Positions 33,639 through 42,083 of a stretch of DNA of 64,000 nt are shown here, piece by piece. Each line of letters starts with the position of its first letter. The first letter of the stretch is position 1. The notes beneath the pieces are model-generated. The model made no database searches. It saw nothing but the letters and a program-made list of their open reading frames with translations, and was not told where the DNA came from. The DNA is taken from positions 2,477,241 through 2,541,240 of the forward strand of contig NZ_JAUSQZ010000001.1 of assembly GCF_030811555.1 (NCBI RefSeq). Reading direction: 5' to 3'. This stretch comes from Kineosporia succinea (GTDB taxonomy: Bacteria > Actinomycetota > Actinomycetes > Actinomycetales > Kineosporiaceae). The position numbers were made by a program, and so were the translations under genes.

Positions 33639-34256
33639 TCAGATGGCCGGTTCCGCCGCGTATGCCCGCAGGAACGTGTCTACCCCGTCGTGCACGGCCC
33701 CCTCGAAGGCCTCCGTGCTGATGCGCTGTGTGCCCAGCACCGTGAGCCCGGGCAGCTCCGCGTTCACGAGCACCATGAACTGCCGCGCGGCCTTGACCGG
33801 ATCGGCGATACGCAGAAAACCAGCGTTGCCGAGCATGGCGAGACGCCCGGCGAGCGCCTCCTGCACCGGGCGAACCGCGCGCACCTGAACGACGTCGAAG
33901 ATGTCGGGGTCGCGCCCGACCTCGGCCGCGATCATCCGGTCCAGAAACACCGAGCACGGGCTCAGCGAGCAGTCGGCCAAGCCCAGACCGAGCCGGTAGA
34001 GCGCCTCCTGCCAGCCCTCGGCGGAGTAGTCGAGCTGGGCGATCGCGCCGAGCGCGGCCTCGTTCTGCTGTTGCGCCGAGTCGGCCACCGACTCCCGGAA
34101 CAGCTGCTCCTTGCCGCCGAAGTGGCTGTACACCGTGGGTTTGGAGACGCCGGCCCGGGAGGCGATGGCGTCGATGCTCGCCCGCTCGTACCCCTCTTCG
34201 CCGAAGATCGGCGCGGCCGCGTCGAGAATCTCGCGCCGTCGGTCTCTCAGAGCCAC
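33639..34256 (-). CDS. TetR/AcrR-family transcriptional regulator
   Basis: 205 aa from GTG 34256. N-terminal TetR HTH: RREILDAAAPIFGEEGYE, ASIDAIASRAGVSKPTVYSHF, GGKEQLF. The C-terminal ligand-binding domain has a cysteine pair (DCSLSPC). Divergent from the MFS exporter 98 bp away, the classic arrangement in which a TetR repressor controls the pump and itself. The upstream in-frame extension (to 34505) is rejected because it overlaps the exporter start and has no conserved features. Confidence 0.92.
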   Translation of the reverse strand: MALRDRRREILDAAAPIFGEEGYERASIDAIASRAGVSKPTVYSHFGGKEQLFRESVADSAQQQNEAALGAIAQLDYSAEGWQEALYRLGLGLADCSLSPCSVFLDRMIAAEVGRDPDIFDVVQVRAVRPVQEALAGRLAMLGNAGFLRIADPVKAARQFMVLVNAELPGLTVLGTQRISTEAFEGAVHDGVDTFLRAYAAEPAI

Positions 34257-34311
34257 GCCTTTGATTCTACGTCCAGTTTCCTCTGACGACCGTGTGGCTT
34301 CCACCGCACTT

Positions 34312-34341
34312 ACTGGTTGGTTTGATTGAACTGGTGGGTTT
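34312..34341. promoter_or_regulatory. Direct repeat in TetR/MFS intergenic region
   Basis: ACTGGTTGGTTT (34312-34323) and ACTGGTGGGTTT (34330-34341) differ at one base and start 18 bp apart, in an unusually AT-rich patch just before the exporter. Possible binding site for the adjacent TetR. Confidence 0.45.
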
Positions 34342-34353
34342 AGTTTGACGCTC

Positions 34354-35760
34354 ATGACAGTCAAAGAGGTGCCCAGGTCGGCACTCGCGGCCGTCGCCAC
34401 GGCGGCCCTTCTCGCGGTGCTCGACGGCACGGTGGTGGCGGTGGCGCTCGACTCGCTGGCCGATTCGTTCGACGCCCGTCTCGACCAGGTGGTGTGGGTG
34501 ACCATCGCGTATCTGCTGGCGGTGGCGTCGGTGCTGCCGGTGCTCAGCTACTTGACCTCCCGGTTCGGTCCGCGCGCCCTGTTCGTCACCGGGATGCTGA
34601 TCTTCCTGGCCGGTTCCGGTCTGACGGCGCTGTCCTGGTCGGTGCCCGCGCTGATCGGGTTCCGGGTGGTCCAGGGCATCGGGGGCGGCATCGTCGAGCC
34701 GACCGCGATGACGCTGGCCGCCGGCCTCGCCCCCGAGGGACAGATGGGCCGGGTCATGGGCGTGATGTCGATGATCGTGAACGTGGCCCCGGTGCTCGGC
34801 CCGCTCGTCGGCGGGCTCCTGCTCCAGACCGGGCACTGGCAGTGGATCTTCGTGGTCAACCTGCCTCTCGGACTACTGGTGCTGGGCGCGGTGCTCCGGG
34901 TCACCAGGGCTCGAATGGAGGACGCCCCTCAGGCCCGGGCGGGATCCGTCGCCGATGTGCGGGGTCTCCTCATGCTCACGGCCGGGTTCGTCGGGGTGCT
35001 GTTCGCCCTGAACCGTTCCGGGGAGAGCGGTCTGAGTCCCGTGGTCGTCCTGACCGGCGTCGTCGGGGTTCTCCTCCTGGCCGCCTACGCACCGCACGCC
35101 GCCCGCGTCACCCGTGCCGGTCGTCCACCCGCATTCGATCTGCGACTGCTCGCCCGCCCCGGTTTCGGCGCGAGCATGGGGGTGATGGGCCTGGTCGGGC
35201 TGGTCATGTTCATCCAGCTGACGTCGCTGCCCCTGTTCGCCGCGCAGCGGTTCGGCGTGTCCGGGCTGGAGCAGGGGGTACTCGTCAGCGCCCTGGGCAT
35301 CGGGCTCCTGGTGTCGATGAGCGCGAGCGGCCGGCTGAGCGACAGCATCGGTGCGCGTCCGCTGGTGGCCGGGGGGGCGGTCGTCACCCTGGCCGGGGCG
35401 CTGGTCTTCGTGGCCGGGCACGACCAACTGCCGCCGACGGTGCTCTACGTGCTCTTCGTCGTGGTCGGCCTGGGCTTCGGCGCCACCGCGGCCCCGACCG
35501 TGGCCGGGGCGTTCCGGTTGCTCGGGCCGGGGGAGCAGGCGGCGGGTACGACCGCGTTGTTCATGACCGTGCAGTTCGGCGCGTCGGTGGGCGTGACCCT
35601 GCTCGGTCTGCTGCGGACGGTGTCACCGGACTGGGTGAGTTGGCTGTTCCTGATCGTCGCCGGGGCCCAGCTGATCGTGCTCGCTCTGGCCACCCGGCTC
35701 GCGGTGCGTCAGGGGGCGGTCTTGACGAGCGGGCAGCCGCCGCACTTCTCCTCGTCCTGA
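34354..35760 (+). CDS. MFS transporter, DHA2 (14-helix) type
   Basis: About 468 aa with 13-14 predicted transmembrane helices. Motifs: LDGTVVAVAL (motif D1-like), FVTGMLIFLAGSGLTAL, GIGGGIVEPTAM and APVLGPLVGG (motif C of drug:H+ antiporters). A proton-driven exporter; its cargo could be a toxic compound or, given its position beside fhuF and the siderophore operon, the siderophore itself. ATG 34354 is favoured over TTG 34345. The 3' end overlaps fhuF by 52 bp on the opposite strand. Confidence 0.93.
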   Translation: MTVKEVPRSALAAVATAALLAVLDGTVVAVALDSLADSFDARLDQVVWVTIAYLLAVASVLPVLSYLTSRFGPRALFVTGMLIFLAGSGLTALSWSVPALIGFRVVQGIGGGIVEPTAMTLAAGLAPEGQMGRVMGVMSMIVNVAPVLGPLVGGLLLQTGHWQWIFVVNLPLGLLVLGAVLRVTRARMEDAPQARAGSVADVRGLLMLTAGFVGVLFALNRSGESGLSPVVVLTGVVGVLLLAAYAPHAARVTRAGRPPAFDLRLLARPGFGASMGVMGLVGLVMFIQLTSLPLFAAQRFGVSGLEQGVLVSALGIGLLVSMSASGRLSDSIGARPLVAGGAVVTLAGALVFVAGHDQLPPTVLYVLFVVVGLGFGATAAPTVAGAFRLLGPGEQAAGTTALFMTVQFGASVGVTLLGLLRTVSPDWVSWLFLIVAGAQLIVLALATRLAVRQGAVLTSGQPPHFSSS

Positions 35761-36539
35761 CGATAGAAGAGGCAGCACATGCCCCGCACCGGATCGAGCG
35801 TGCTGTTCTCCAGGATGCGCACCGTGCCGCGCCGCCGGATCGGGGCGCCCTCGGCCACCAGGGCATCGAGGAAGAGCTGACCGGCGGCGCGACCGGCCTC
35901 CTGGCTGCCGCCCACCAGCGCCGGGCTCTTGGTGGTCGGGCTCAGCACCGAGTCGGCGACCTGGTTCCACATCGCCACCGTGCCGTAGCGAGTGCGCGCG
36001 TGGATCTGCTCGATCAGGGGCGCCAGCGTCGCGTAGGCGTTGCGGGCCGCCCACGACACCAGCCCGGCGAGGTCCTCGGTGACGTCGACACCCGGCGTGC
36101 CGGCCAGCTCATCGGTCGGCAGCACCGCGAAACGGGTTGATCGCACGGCGATCTGGGCGACGAGGCCCTCGTCGTCGAGCCGCAGCACCAGCGAGTCGGG
36201 CCCGGTGTCGTAGGCCTGGCCGGTGTTCGCGATCGCGACGCCGAGACGGCCGGCCGCCGCGTAGCCCAGGCTGCCGATCAGCCGGGCGCCGGTGACCGCC
36301 GGGCCGTGGCGGAGGTGAGGCCCCTCGGATGTGAGCATGGCCTCGATCACCTCACGCGGAGTGATCCACCGACCGCGCTCGGGAACCTCACCGAAAGGCC
36401 ACGCCGCGTAGGCGTGAGGGCTCTCCGGGTCGAGTTCGGTCAGGCGCTGGGCGAGCAGTCTCACCGGGTTGACGCTGATCACTTTCTGCGACCGACCGGG
36501 AGATGCGAGAGAGGCGTGAATGACACTGTGAACTGCCAT
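35709..36539 (-). CDS. FhuF-like ferric siderophore reductase
   Basis: 276 aa. C-terminal 2Fe-2S ligand set CC-x9-C-x2-C (GMCCLFYRQDEEKCGGCP), preceded by RRRGTVRILENSTLDPVRG; this is the FhuF C-terminal pattern, with a spacer of nine residues where E. coli FhuF is reported to have ten. Such proteins reduce Fe(III)-siderophores in the cytoplasm to free iron. AAGGAGG 7 nt before ATG 36539 fixes the start. Divergent from the siderophore operon, with an iron box in between. Overlaps the tail of the MFS gene. Confidence 0.9.
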   Translation of the reverse strand: MAVHSVIHASLASPGRSQKVISVNPVRLLAQRLTELDPESPHAYAAWPFGEVPERGRWITPREVIEAMLTSEGPHLRHGPAVTGARLIGSLGYAAAGRLGVAIANTGQAYDTGPDSLVLRLDDEGLVAQIAVRSTRFAVLPTDELAGTPGVDVTEDLAGLVSWAARNAYATLAPLIEQIHARTRYGTVAMWNQVADSVLSPTTKSPALVGGSQEAGRAAGQLFLDALVAEGAPIRRRGTVRILENSTLDPVRGMCCLFYRQDEEKCGGCPLVKTAP

Positions 36540-36585
36540 CTGTCGCCTCCTTCGATAGGCCCGGCGTGACTCCGCGCAGCCACTA

Positions 36586-36604
36586 TAAGGTAAGCCTTGC
36601 CTCA
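36586..36604. promoter_or_regulatory. IdeR/DmdR-like iron box
   Basis: TAAGGTAAGCCTTGCCTCA matches 13 of 19 positions of the DtxR/IdeR consensus TTAGGTTAGGCTAACCTAA, including both GG(T)/CC(T) cores. It is 47 bp upstream of fhuF and about 200 bp upstream of the siderophore operon, so it can repress both when iron is plentiful. The sequence 36605-36804 shows no convincing gene. Confidence 0.75.
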
Positions 36605-36804
36605 ATCGAACAGGGGCGCATGTCGAGTTCTGGGGGGTTGTTCGTCGTGTCACCGGGGGTGCTCGGCACGTACCTGTCGGGTACTGAGCGGGCGAGCTTG
36701 AGGGGGATCCGGGGTGACATTGAGTGGTGGCTCGATGGCCGGCTCCGGAACGTTCCCGGGCGAGGGCTGTCCGGAGCACAACTGCTCGTGTTGGAGTGAT
36801 CCAC

Positions 36805-37992
36805 ATGGCCGTGGTTCTGCTCGCCCGTAATCCCACCGACTCCGTCACGCACGGACTGCTGCCCGCCGCCCGGGACCTGGGACTTCCCGTCCGGGTGCTG
36901 ACCGACGACCCGGACGCGCACCGGCGCGCCTACGCCGATCGGCCGGATGCCCCCGAGGTCGTGGGAGTTTCGGTGCACGACGTGCGGGCCGTGCTCGCCG
37001 CGATCGAGGCCACCGGCCGGCCCGCCGCGGTGATCAGCAACAGCGACCACCTCCAGGTTCAGACCGCCCTGGCCGCGCAGTACCTGGAACTGCCCGGCAA
37101 GGACTGGCGTTCGGCCCAGCGCGCCCGCGACAAGGGCCTGATGCGGGCCCGGCTTCGATCGGCGGGACTGGACGACACCTACTGCCATCGACTCGTGACC
37201 GGCGTTCCGCTGCCCGAGGCTGCGGACATTCCCTTCCCGGTCGTTCTCAAACCCGCAGAAGGCGTCGCCAGTGAAGACGTCGTGCTGGTGAGTGATCGGG
37301 ATGAGTTGGTGCGAAGGGTCTTTGAGACACGGGCGAGGCGCGAGGGCGACCTGCTGCTGGAAGGCCTGCTCGACGGTCCGCTGCGCACGCTCGAGACCTT
37401 CGGCGACGGCGAGCGCCTGCGGGTGCTCGGCAGCTGGCAGACCCGGGTGTCGCCCCCGCCGTACTTCATCGAGGAGCGCCTGACCTGGAACCCGGCGCCC
37501 GACCCGGCCGAGGTCACGGCCGTGCTGGCCCAGCTGGAACGGCTCGGCGCGGGTTTCGGCGCCTGCCACACCGAGTACATCGTGACGGCTGCCGGTCCCC
37601 GGCTGGTCGAGGTCAACGACCGGATCATCGGCGACCACTGCGACTTCGCGATGGCCCGGCTGCTCGGCGAGCCCTTGTTCCACGAGCTGTTGCGCCTGCT
37701 CACGGGTGAGCCACTGGAGCCGCCGGTCCCGAAAGAACCACAGGCCGGGGTGGTGCACTGGGTGCTGGTCGATGCCGGCGGGGTGCTGCTCAAGGCTCCG
37801 GACGCGTTCACCGAGCAGCGGGGCGAGTACCAGCTCGACTACCGGCCCATGAAAGACGTGGGCACACCGGTGCGCGTGACCGGGACCAATCGCGACTACC
37901 TCGGCTCGGTCACCGTGACCGGCCCCGACTCCGCCGGGGTCGAGGCCGTGACCGGTGAGTTCCTGGCCGGCGGGCACTGGGTGATCGGATGA
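36805..37992 (+). CDS. ATP-grasp ligase of the siderophore operon
   Basis: 395 aa. A Rossmann-like N-terminus (VLLARNPTDSVTHGLLPAA) is followed by an ATP-grasp core: FPVVLKPAEGVASEDVVLV (ATP-binding Lys), LLLEGLLDGPLRTLE and RLVEVNDRIIGDHCD (metal-binding Glu/Asn). ATP-grasp enzymes join a carboxylate to an amine through an acyl-phosphate. Here it probably makes an amide bond in the siderophore or its precursor. GGAG 9 nt before the ATG. First gene of the operon; overlaps the next gene by 4 nt (ATGA). Confidence 0.9.
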   Translation: MAVVLLARNPTDSVTHGLLPAARDLGLPVRVLTDDPDAHRRAYADRPDAPEVVGVSVHDVRAVLAAIEATGRPAAVISNSDHLQVQTALAAQYLELPGKDWRSAQRARDKGLMRARLRSAGLDDTYCHRLVTGVPLPEAADIPFPVVLKPAEGVASEDVVLVSDRDELVRRVFETRARREGDLLLEGLLDGPLRTLETFGDGERLRVLGSWQTRVSPPPYFIEERLTWNPAPDPAEVTAVLAQLERLGAGFGACHTEYIVTAAGPRLVEVNDRIIGDHCDFAMARLLGEPLFHELLRLLTGEPLEPPVPKEPQAGVVHWVLVDAGGVLLKAPDAFTEQRGEYQLDYRPMKDVGTPVRVTGTNRDYLGSVTVTGPDSAGVEAVTGEFLAGGHWVIG

Positions 37993-39827
37993 GGCCCGCA
38001 CGTCGTCCCGCGCCTCGTCCCGCTCCCGCCTTCGAGCGCGACCTGGTGCTGCGTCTCGGCACCGCGCTGCTCCGCGAGGACGTGGCCGGTCTGCGCACCC
38101 GCGGTCAGCTGATGCCCGCGCCGAGCCCGCGGGTGGCTCACGGCGGCTCGGGTCTGCGCTCGTCGATCGGGTGGACGCAGCGGGTCGAGAAAGAGGAGCG
38201 GTACGCCGACCTCTGGCTCGCCCTGAACGGCCTTCGCCTTCCGGTGCGCGTGGGGTCACCGTCACGTGGTGACCTGGTCAGCGACCTGGTGATGCGCGAA
38301 CCCCGGGTGATCCGGGTCAGCCCGACGTCGCGGTCCGAGGCCACCCGGCTCAGTGCCGTCGTCCACGTGCTCGAGTCCGAGCTGCTGAGTGGTGTCGCTC
38401 CCGGGCTGGCGCACGAGTACCGCACCGGTTTCCGGGCTCTCCTCGCCGAGGCGCGGGCGGCCGGGAGCGCCGCGAAGGTCCGGCGGGCGCACCGGTCCGA
38501 GGTCATGGGACGCCTGCGGGTGTCGTGGACCGAGGCCCTGGCCACGCCCACGCCACAGCCCGACGACCAGACCGTCGACGTGGTCACGGCGCAGTCCTGG
38601 GAGATCTCGGAGACCCTGTCCGCCTACCGCGACCACCCGATCTACCCGTTCTCGATGGCCCGGGTCGGGCTGCGCCGCGCCGACCTGCGCCGCTGGGCGC
38701 CGGAACACGCGCCGCGCTTCGGTCTGCGCTGGGTGTCGGTGCCCCGCGAGCTGGTCAGCACCTCGGGTGACCTGCCCGGCTGGTGGCCCGGCGACGACCG
38801 GGTGGCCATCCCCGTGCACCCGGCCATGACCAAGAAGCAGCTGGGCGGAGTGCTCGAAGCCGCGAAGATCCCGGCCCGGCCGTTCCCGGCGCCCCGGCTG
38901 CAGGTCCGGCCCACTCTTTCGATGCGCACCGTGGTGCCGGAGGCCGACCGGTCGGTGCACCTGAAGGTGCCGATGCCGATGCGCACCCTCGGCCGGCTGA
39001 ACCTGCGCCTGGTCAGCCGGGCCTCGCTCGCTGACGGTGCGGTGCTGTCGCAGGGCCTGAGTGAGCTCATCCGCAACGACGGGCAGTTCGCCGAGTCGGT
39101 GCTCACCGCCGACGAGAGCACCTGGCTGCACGCAGACAACCACCTCGCCGTGCTGGTGCGCCGCTGGCCGGTGCTCACCGACGCCCGGGTGCTGCCGGTG
39201 GCCGGGCTCACCGCTCGCGGGTGGGACGGGCGCCTGCTCGGCGTCATGCTCGCCGAGCGGTTCTTCGGCGGCGACCTGGACGCGTTCCTCGGCAGCTACC
39301 TGCGCACGCTGCTGACCTGGCAGGTCACGCTGTGGCTGAAGCACGGCATCGTGCACGAGGCGCACTCGCAGAACGTGCTCGTCGTGGTGGACGAGAACCG
39401 GGTGCGCCTGCTGCTGCGCGACCTGGACAGCTGCCTCGTCGACCCGGACCTGGGCAGCAGCGTCACGCAGGGGCTCGCCGAGAGACTCACCGACCACCGG
39501 CTGATCGCGAAGGACCCGGTGGATCTGGCTGCCATGTTCGTCACCACCACGCTGCACCAGTGCGTGGCCTCGGTGCTGATCTCGACCGCGACGGCCCTGG
39601 GCCGACCGGTCACCCCGCTGCTGGCCCAGGTCCGACCGCTGCTGCTGGAGATCGCCGAGTCGCACCCGGATGCACGCGACACCGCACTCCTGACCTCAGG
39701 AATCGCCCGGGCGGAGAGACTTCCGGTGAAACGGACGCTCACCGCCGCCACTCTCCTGCCGAAATCCCGCACCGGAGCTGCCGACGTGAACAAGTTCTAC
39801 GGCGCCGACGCGCCCACCTACCTGTGA
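37989..39827 (+). CDS. IucA/IucC-family siderophore synthetase (first copy)
   Basis: 612 aa, NIS synthetase size. An R/P-rich head is followed by the IucA/IucC domain (DHPIYPFSMARVGL, VAIPVHPAMTKKQLGG, TLSMRTVVPEADRSVHLKVPM) and an FhuF-like C-terminal region (LKHGIVHEAHSQNVLVVV, LLLRDLDSC). Such enzymes adenylate a carboxylate (often citrate or a related acid) and condense it with an amine or alcohol without NRPS. ATG overlaps the previous stop (ATGA) and its own stop overlaps the next GTG. The order of reactions cannot be read from sequence. Confidence 0.93.
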   Translation: MRPARRPAPRPAPAFERDLVLRLGTALLREDVAGLRTRGQLMPAPSPRVAHGGSGLRSSIGWTQRVEKEERYADLWLALNGLRLPVRVGSPSRGDLVSDLVMREPRVIRVSPTSRSEATRLSAVVHVLESELLSGVAPGLAHEYRTGFRALLAEARAAGSAAKVRRAHRSEVMGRLRVSWTEALATPTPQPDDQTVDVVTAQSWEISETLSAYRDHPIYPFSMARVGLRRADLRRWAPEHAPRFGLRWVSVPRELVSTSGDLPGWWPGDDRVAIPVHPAMTKKQLGGVLEAAKIPARPFPAPRLQVRPTLSMRTVVPEADRSVHLKVPMPMRTLGRLNLRLVSRASLADGAVLSQGLSELIRNDGQFAESVLTADESTWLHADNHLAVLVRRWPVLTDARVLPVAGLTARGWDGRLLGVMLAERFFGGDLDAFLGSYLRTLLTWQVTLWLKHGIVHEAHSQNVLVVVDENRVRLLLRDLDSCLVDPDLGSSVTQGLAERLTDHRLIAKDPVDLAAMFVTTTLHQCVASVLISTATALGRPVTPLLAQVRPLLLEIAESHPDARDTALLTSGIARAERLPVKRTLTAATLLPKSRTGAADVNKFYGADAPTYL

Positions 39828-41470
39828 CGCTGACCGAGGGCCGCAGCAATCTGGTGCGACGGTCCGATGCGGTGAGCGCCGAGGCCGTCACCATCATCGC
39901 CCTGCTCAACTGCCTGGTGCGGGAGGTCTCCGGTCCGGCCGGTCTCGTCACGCCGGACGGGGCCGACCGGGTGACCATCCGGCTGGAGAAATCGGACAGG
40001 ACCTTAAGTGCCGGGCTGCTGCGGCCGATGGGCAATGTTTCCCGTGAAACTATGCAGCCGCGATTCAGTGGTCAGGTTGAATCGGGCGAAAAGCCGCTGA
40101 GCTGGCGTGAAGTGCTCGAGCTGGTGGACGCCGAGCTGACCGCCATCACCGGCGCGACGGCCGAGCACCTGACCGGTCAGATCGCGATCTCGAACGGGCT
40201 GATCGCCGAGGCCCTGCGGCGGCCGGTGCCCGAGCCGTCGCCACACCCGTACCTCGACCTCGAGCAGTCGCTGCTCGCCGGGCACCGCTACCACCCGGCT
40301 CCCAAGGCCAGGTCGGGATCCGTGGGTGAGATCCGGCGGTACGCCCCCGAGCTGGGCGCCCGGTTCCAGCTGCACCACCTGGCCGTGCGGTCGGAGCTGG
40401 TGCGCGAGATTGGCGCGGAACCGGACCACGACCAGGCTCCCTCGGGCTACCGCCTGCTGCCTCTGCACCCCTGGCAGTACGCGATCCTCAGCCGGGGGCG
40501 AGAGCTGCCGGCCGCTCTCGGCGACGGCCGCGCCATCGACCTGGGCCCGAGCGGCCCGATGATGCGCCCCACGTCGTCGGTGCGCACGGTCGCGGCCGAC
40601 GACACCGGATTCGTGAAGCTCAGCCTGAGTGTGCTCATCACCAACTGCCTGCGCATCAACCCCTGGCACGAGGTGCAGGCCGCGGTCACGCTGGCCGGGC
40701 TGCTCGAGTCGCTGCGCCGGGAGCTGGCCGTCCGCTTCCCCGGCACGGTGCTGCTGCGCGAGACCCGCGGGATGACGGCCGACCTGGGTCCCGGCACGGC
40801 CGACCAGCTCGGCGTGATCCACCGTGAGGGCTTGGGCGCGCTCGCCCCGGGGGTGCTGGCCGTGCCGTCGGCGGCGCTCGCCGAGCCGGTGCCGCACCCG
40901 ATCGTGCAGCGGCTGCTCTCGCGTCTCACCAGCGACCGTTCGCTGCTGCTCGACTGGTGGCGGCGCTACCTGCGGCACCTGCTGCCGCCGGTGCTGCACG
41001 CCTTCGCCCGGCACGGCGTGGTCTTCGAGGCCCACCTGCAGAACGTGGTGGTCGGGCTCGATCCGCAGGGCCTGCCGGTGCAGCTCGTCCTGCGTGATCT
41101 GGAAGGTGTGAAGCTGGTGCGCGAGCAGCGGCCCGACGACCTCGCCGCGATGCCCGAACCGGTCCGTGCCCATGTCGGCACTCCGCGCGGCCGGGGCTGG
41201 GACCGGGTCGGCTACTGCCTGCTCGCGAATCACGTCGGCGGGCTGGTCTCGGCCCTGGCCGACCGCGACCCGGGAGCCGAACCGGCGCTCTGGGCGGCCG
41301 TCCACGACCAGCTGGCCGAGGCCGAGCCGTTCGCCGAGCTGGAGGCCGTGCTCGCCGGGGAACCGGTGCCGGCCAAGACCAATCTGCTCACCCGCTGGCG
41401 GTCCGCCGCGGATCGCGACAGCGGATATGTGCCCCTCTTCCTGCCGTTGACGGCAGACTCGAGAACATGA
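39824..41470 (+). CDS. IucA/IucC-family siderophore synthetase (second copy)
   Basis: 548 aa from GTG 39824 (GTGA overlap with the preceding stop). NIS synthetase landmarks: AGHRYHPAPKARSG, YRLLPLHPWQYA, TSSVRTVAADDTGFVKLSLSV, ITNCLRINPWHE, HGVVFEAHLQNVVVGLD and LVLRDLEGVKL. It is clearly diverged from the first copy, so the two probably act on different substrates or steps. Its TGA overlaps the next ATG. A frame-compatible upstream extension inside the previous gene is rejected. Confidence 0.94.
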   Translation: MTLTEGRSNLVRRSDAVSAEAVTIIALLNCLVREVSGPAGLVTPDGADRVTIRLEKSDRTLSAGLLRPMGNVSRETMQPRFSGQVESGEKPLSWREVLELVDAELTAITGATAEHLTGQIAISNGLIAEALRRPVPEPSPHPYLDLEQSLLAGHRYHPAPKARSGSVGEIRRYAPELGARFQLHHLAVRSELVREIGAEPDHDQAPSGYRLLPLHPWQYAILSRGRELPAALGDGRAIDLGPSGPMMRPTSSVRTVAADDTGFVKLSLSVLITNCLRINPWHEVQAAVTLAGLLESLRRELAVRFPGTVLLRETRGMTADLGPGTADQLGVIHREGLGALAPGVLAVPSAALAEPVPHPIVQRLLSRLTSDRSLLLDWWRRYLRHLLPPVLHAFARHGVVFEAHLQNVVVGLDPQGLPVQLVLRDLEGVKLVREQRPDDLAAMPEPVRAHVGTPRGRGWDRVGYCLLANHVGGLVSALADRDPGAEPALWAAVHDQLAEAEPFAELEAVLAGEPVPAKTNLLTRWRSAADRDSGYVPLFLPLTADSRT

Positions 41471-41991
41471 ACCTCACCTGGCAACCCGCGTCCGAACGCC
41501 CTGACCTGCTCGCCGACACCGTGCGCAAGGCGATCGAGAGCGACCCGGCCCTGGCCGCCGTGGTCGAGGTCGCCGAGATCGATCCGGCCCACTCGGACAC
41601 GGCCGTGCTGGTCGAGCAGTACAGCGACGTGACCCTCGAGGACTGCGGCAACTGCGTGCTGGTGTCGGGCAAGCGCGGTGGCGAGGTCTCACTGGCTGCC
41701 TGCCTGGTGCTCGGGGCGACCCGGGCCGACGTCAACGGGGTGGTGCGCCGGCACCTGAACGTGCGCAAGGCGTCGTTCGCGCCGCTGGCCGAGGTGGAGC
41801 AGGCGACGGGCATGGAGTACGGCGGCATCACCCCGATCGGCCTGCCGCCGGAGTGGCAGCTGCTGATCTCGGAGGGCGTGGCCGCGCATCCGCGAGTGGT
41901 CATCGGGAGCGGGGTGCGGCGGTCGAAGCTGCGGCTGCCCGGGGCGGCGCTGACCGGAACCGTTCTCCCCGGGCTGGCCCTGGAAATCTGA
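41467..41991 (+). CDS. YbaK/EbsC-type aminoacyl-tRNA deacylase domain protein
   Basis: 174 aa, a free-standing YbaK/ProRS-associated (INS-like) domain: DCGNCVLVSGKRGGE, LAACLVLGATRADVNGVV, KASFAPLAEVEQATGMEYGGITPIGLP, matching the conserved GxxxGGIxPxG block. The family hydrolyses mischarged tRNA such as Cys-tRNA-Pro. Its ATG overlaps the siderophore synthetase stop (ATGA), so it is the fourth gene of that operon, an unusual place for an editing enzyme. It may protect against a non-standard amino acid or use the fold on another thio/ester bond; both are inference. Confidence 0.9.
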   Translation: MNLTWQPASERPDLLADTVRKAIESDPALAAVVEVAEIDPAHSDTAVLVEQYSDVTLEDCGNCVLVSGKRGGEVSLAACLVLGATRADVNGVVRRHLNVRKASFAPLAEVEQATGMEYGGITPIGLPPEWQLLISEGVAAHPRVVIGSGVRRSKLRLPGAALTGTVLPGLALEI

Positions 41992-42027
41992 GGCAACCCG
42001 CCAGACCCGAGGCAGCACACGAGATCA

Positions 42028-42073
42028 ACGACGAAGGCCGCCCACCCGGCGACGGGTGAGCGGCCTTCGTCGT
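42028..42073. terminator. Terminator of the siderophore operon
   Basis: 14-bp perfect outer stem (42028-42041 / 42060-42073) with an inner CACCC/GGGTG helix; lies between convergent genes. Confidence 0.85.
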
Positions 42074-42083
42074 GGGACCGGGG

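Noticed and set aside
36620-36799. 59-aa open frame between the iron box and the ATP-grasp gene, ending 5 nt before it
   Set aside because: Weak upstream purine run and no recognisable family; more likely the untranslated leader of the operon, though ribosome profiling could change this.
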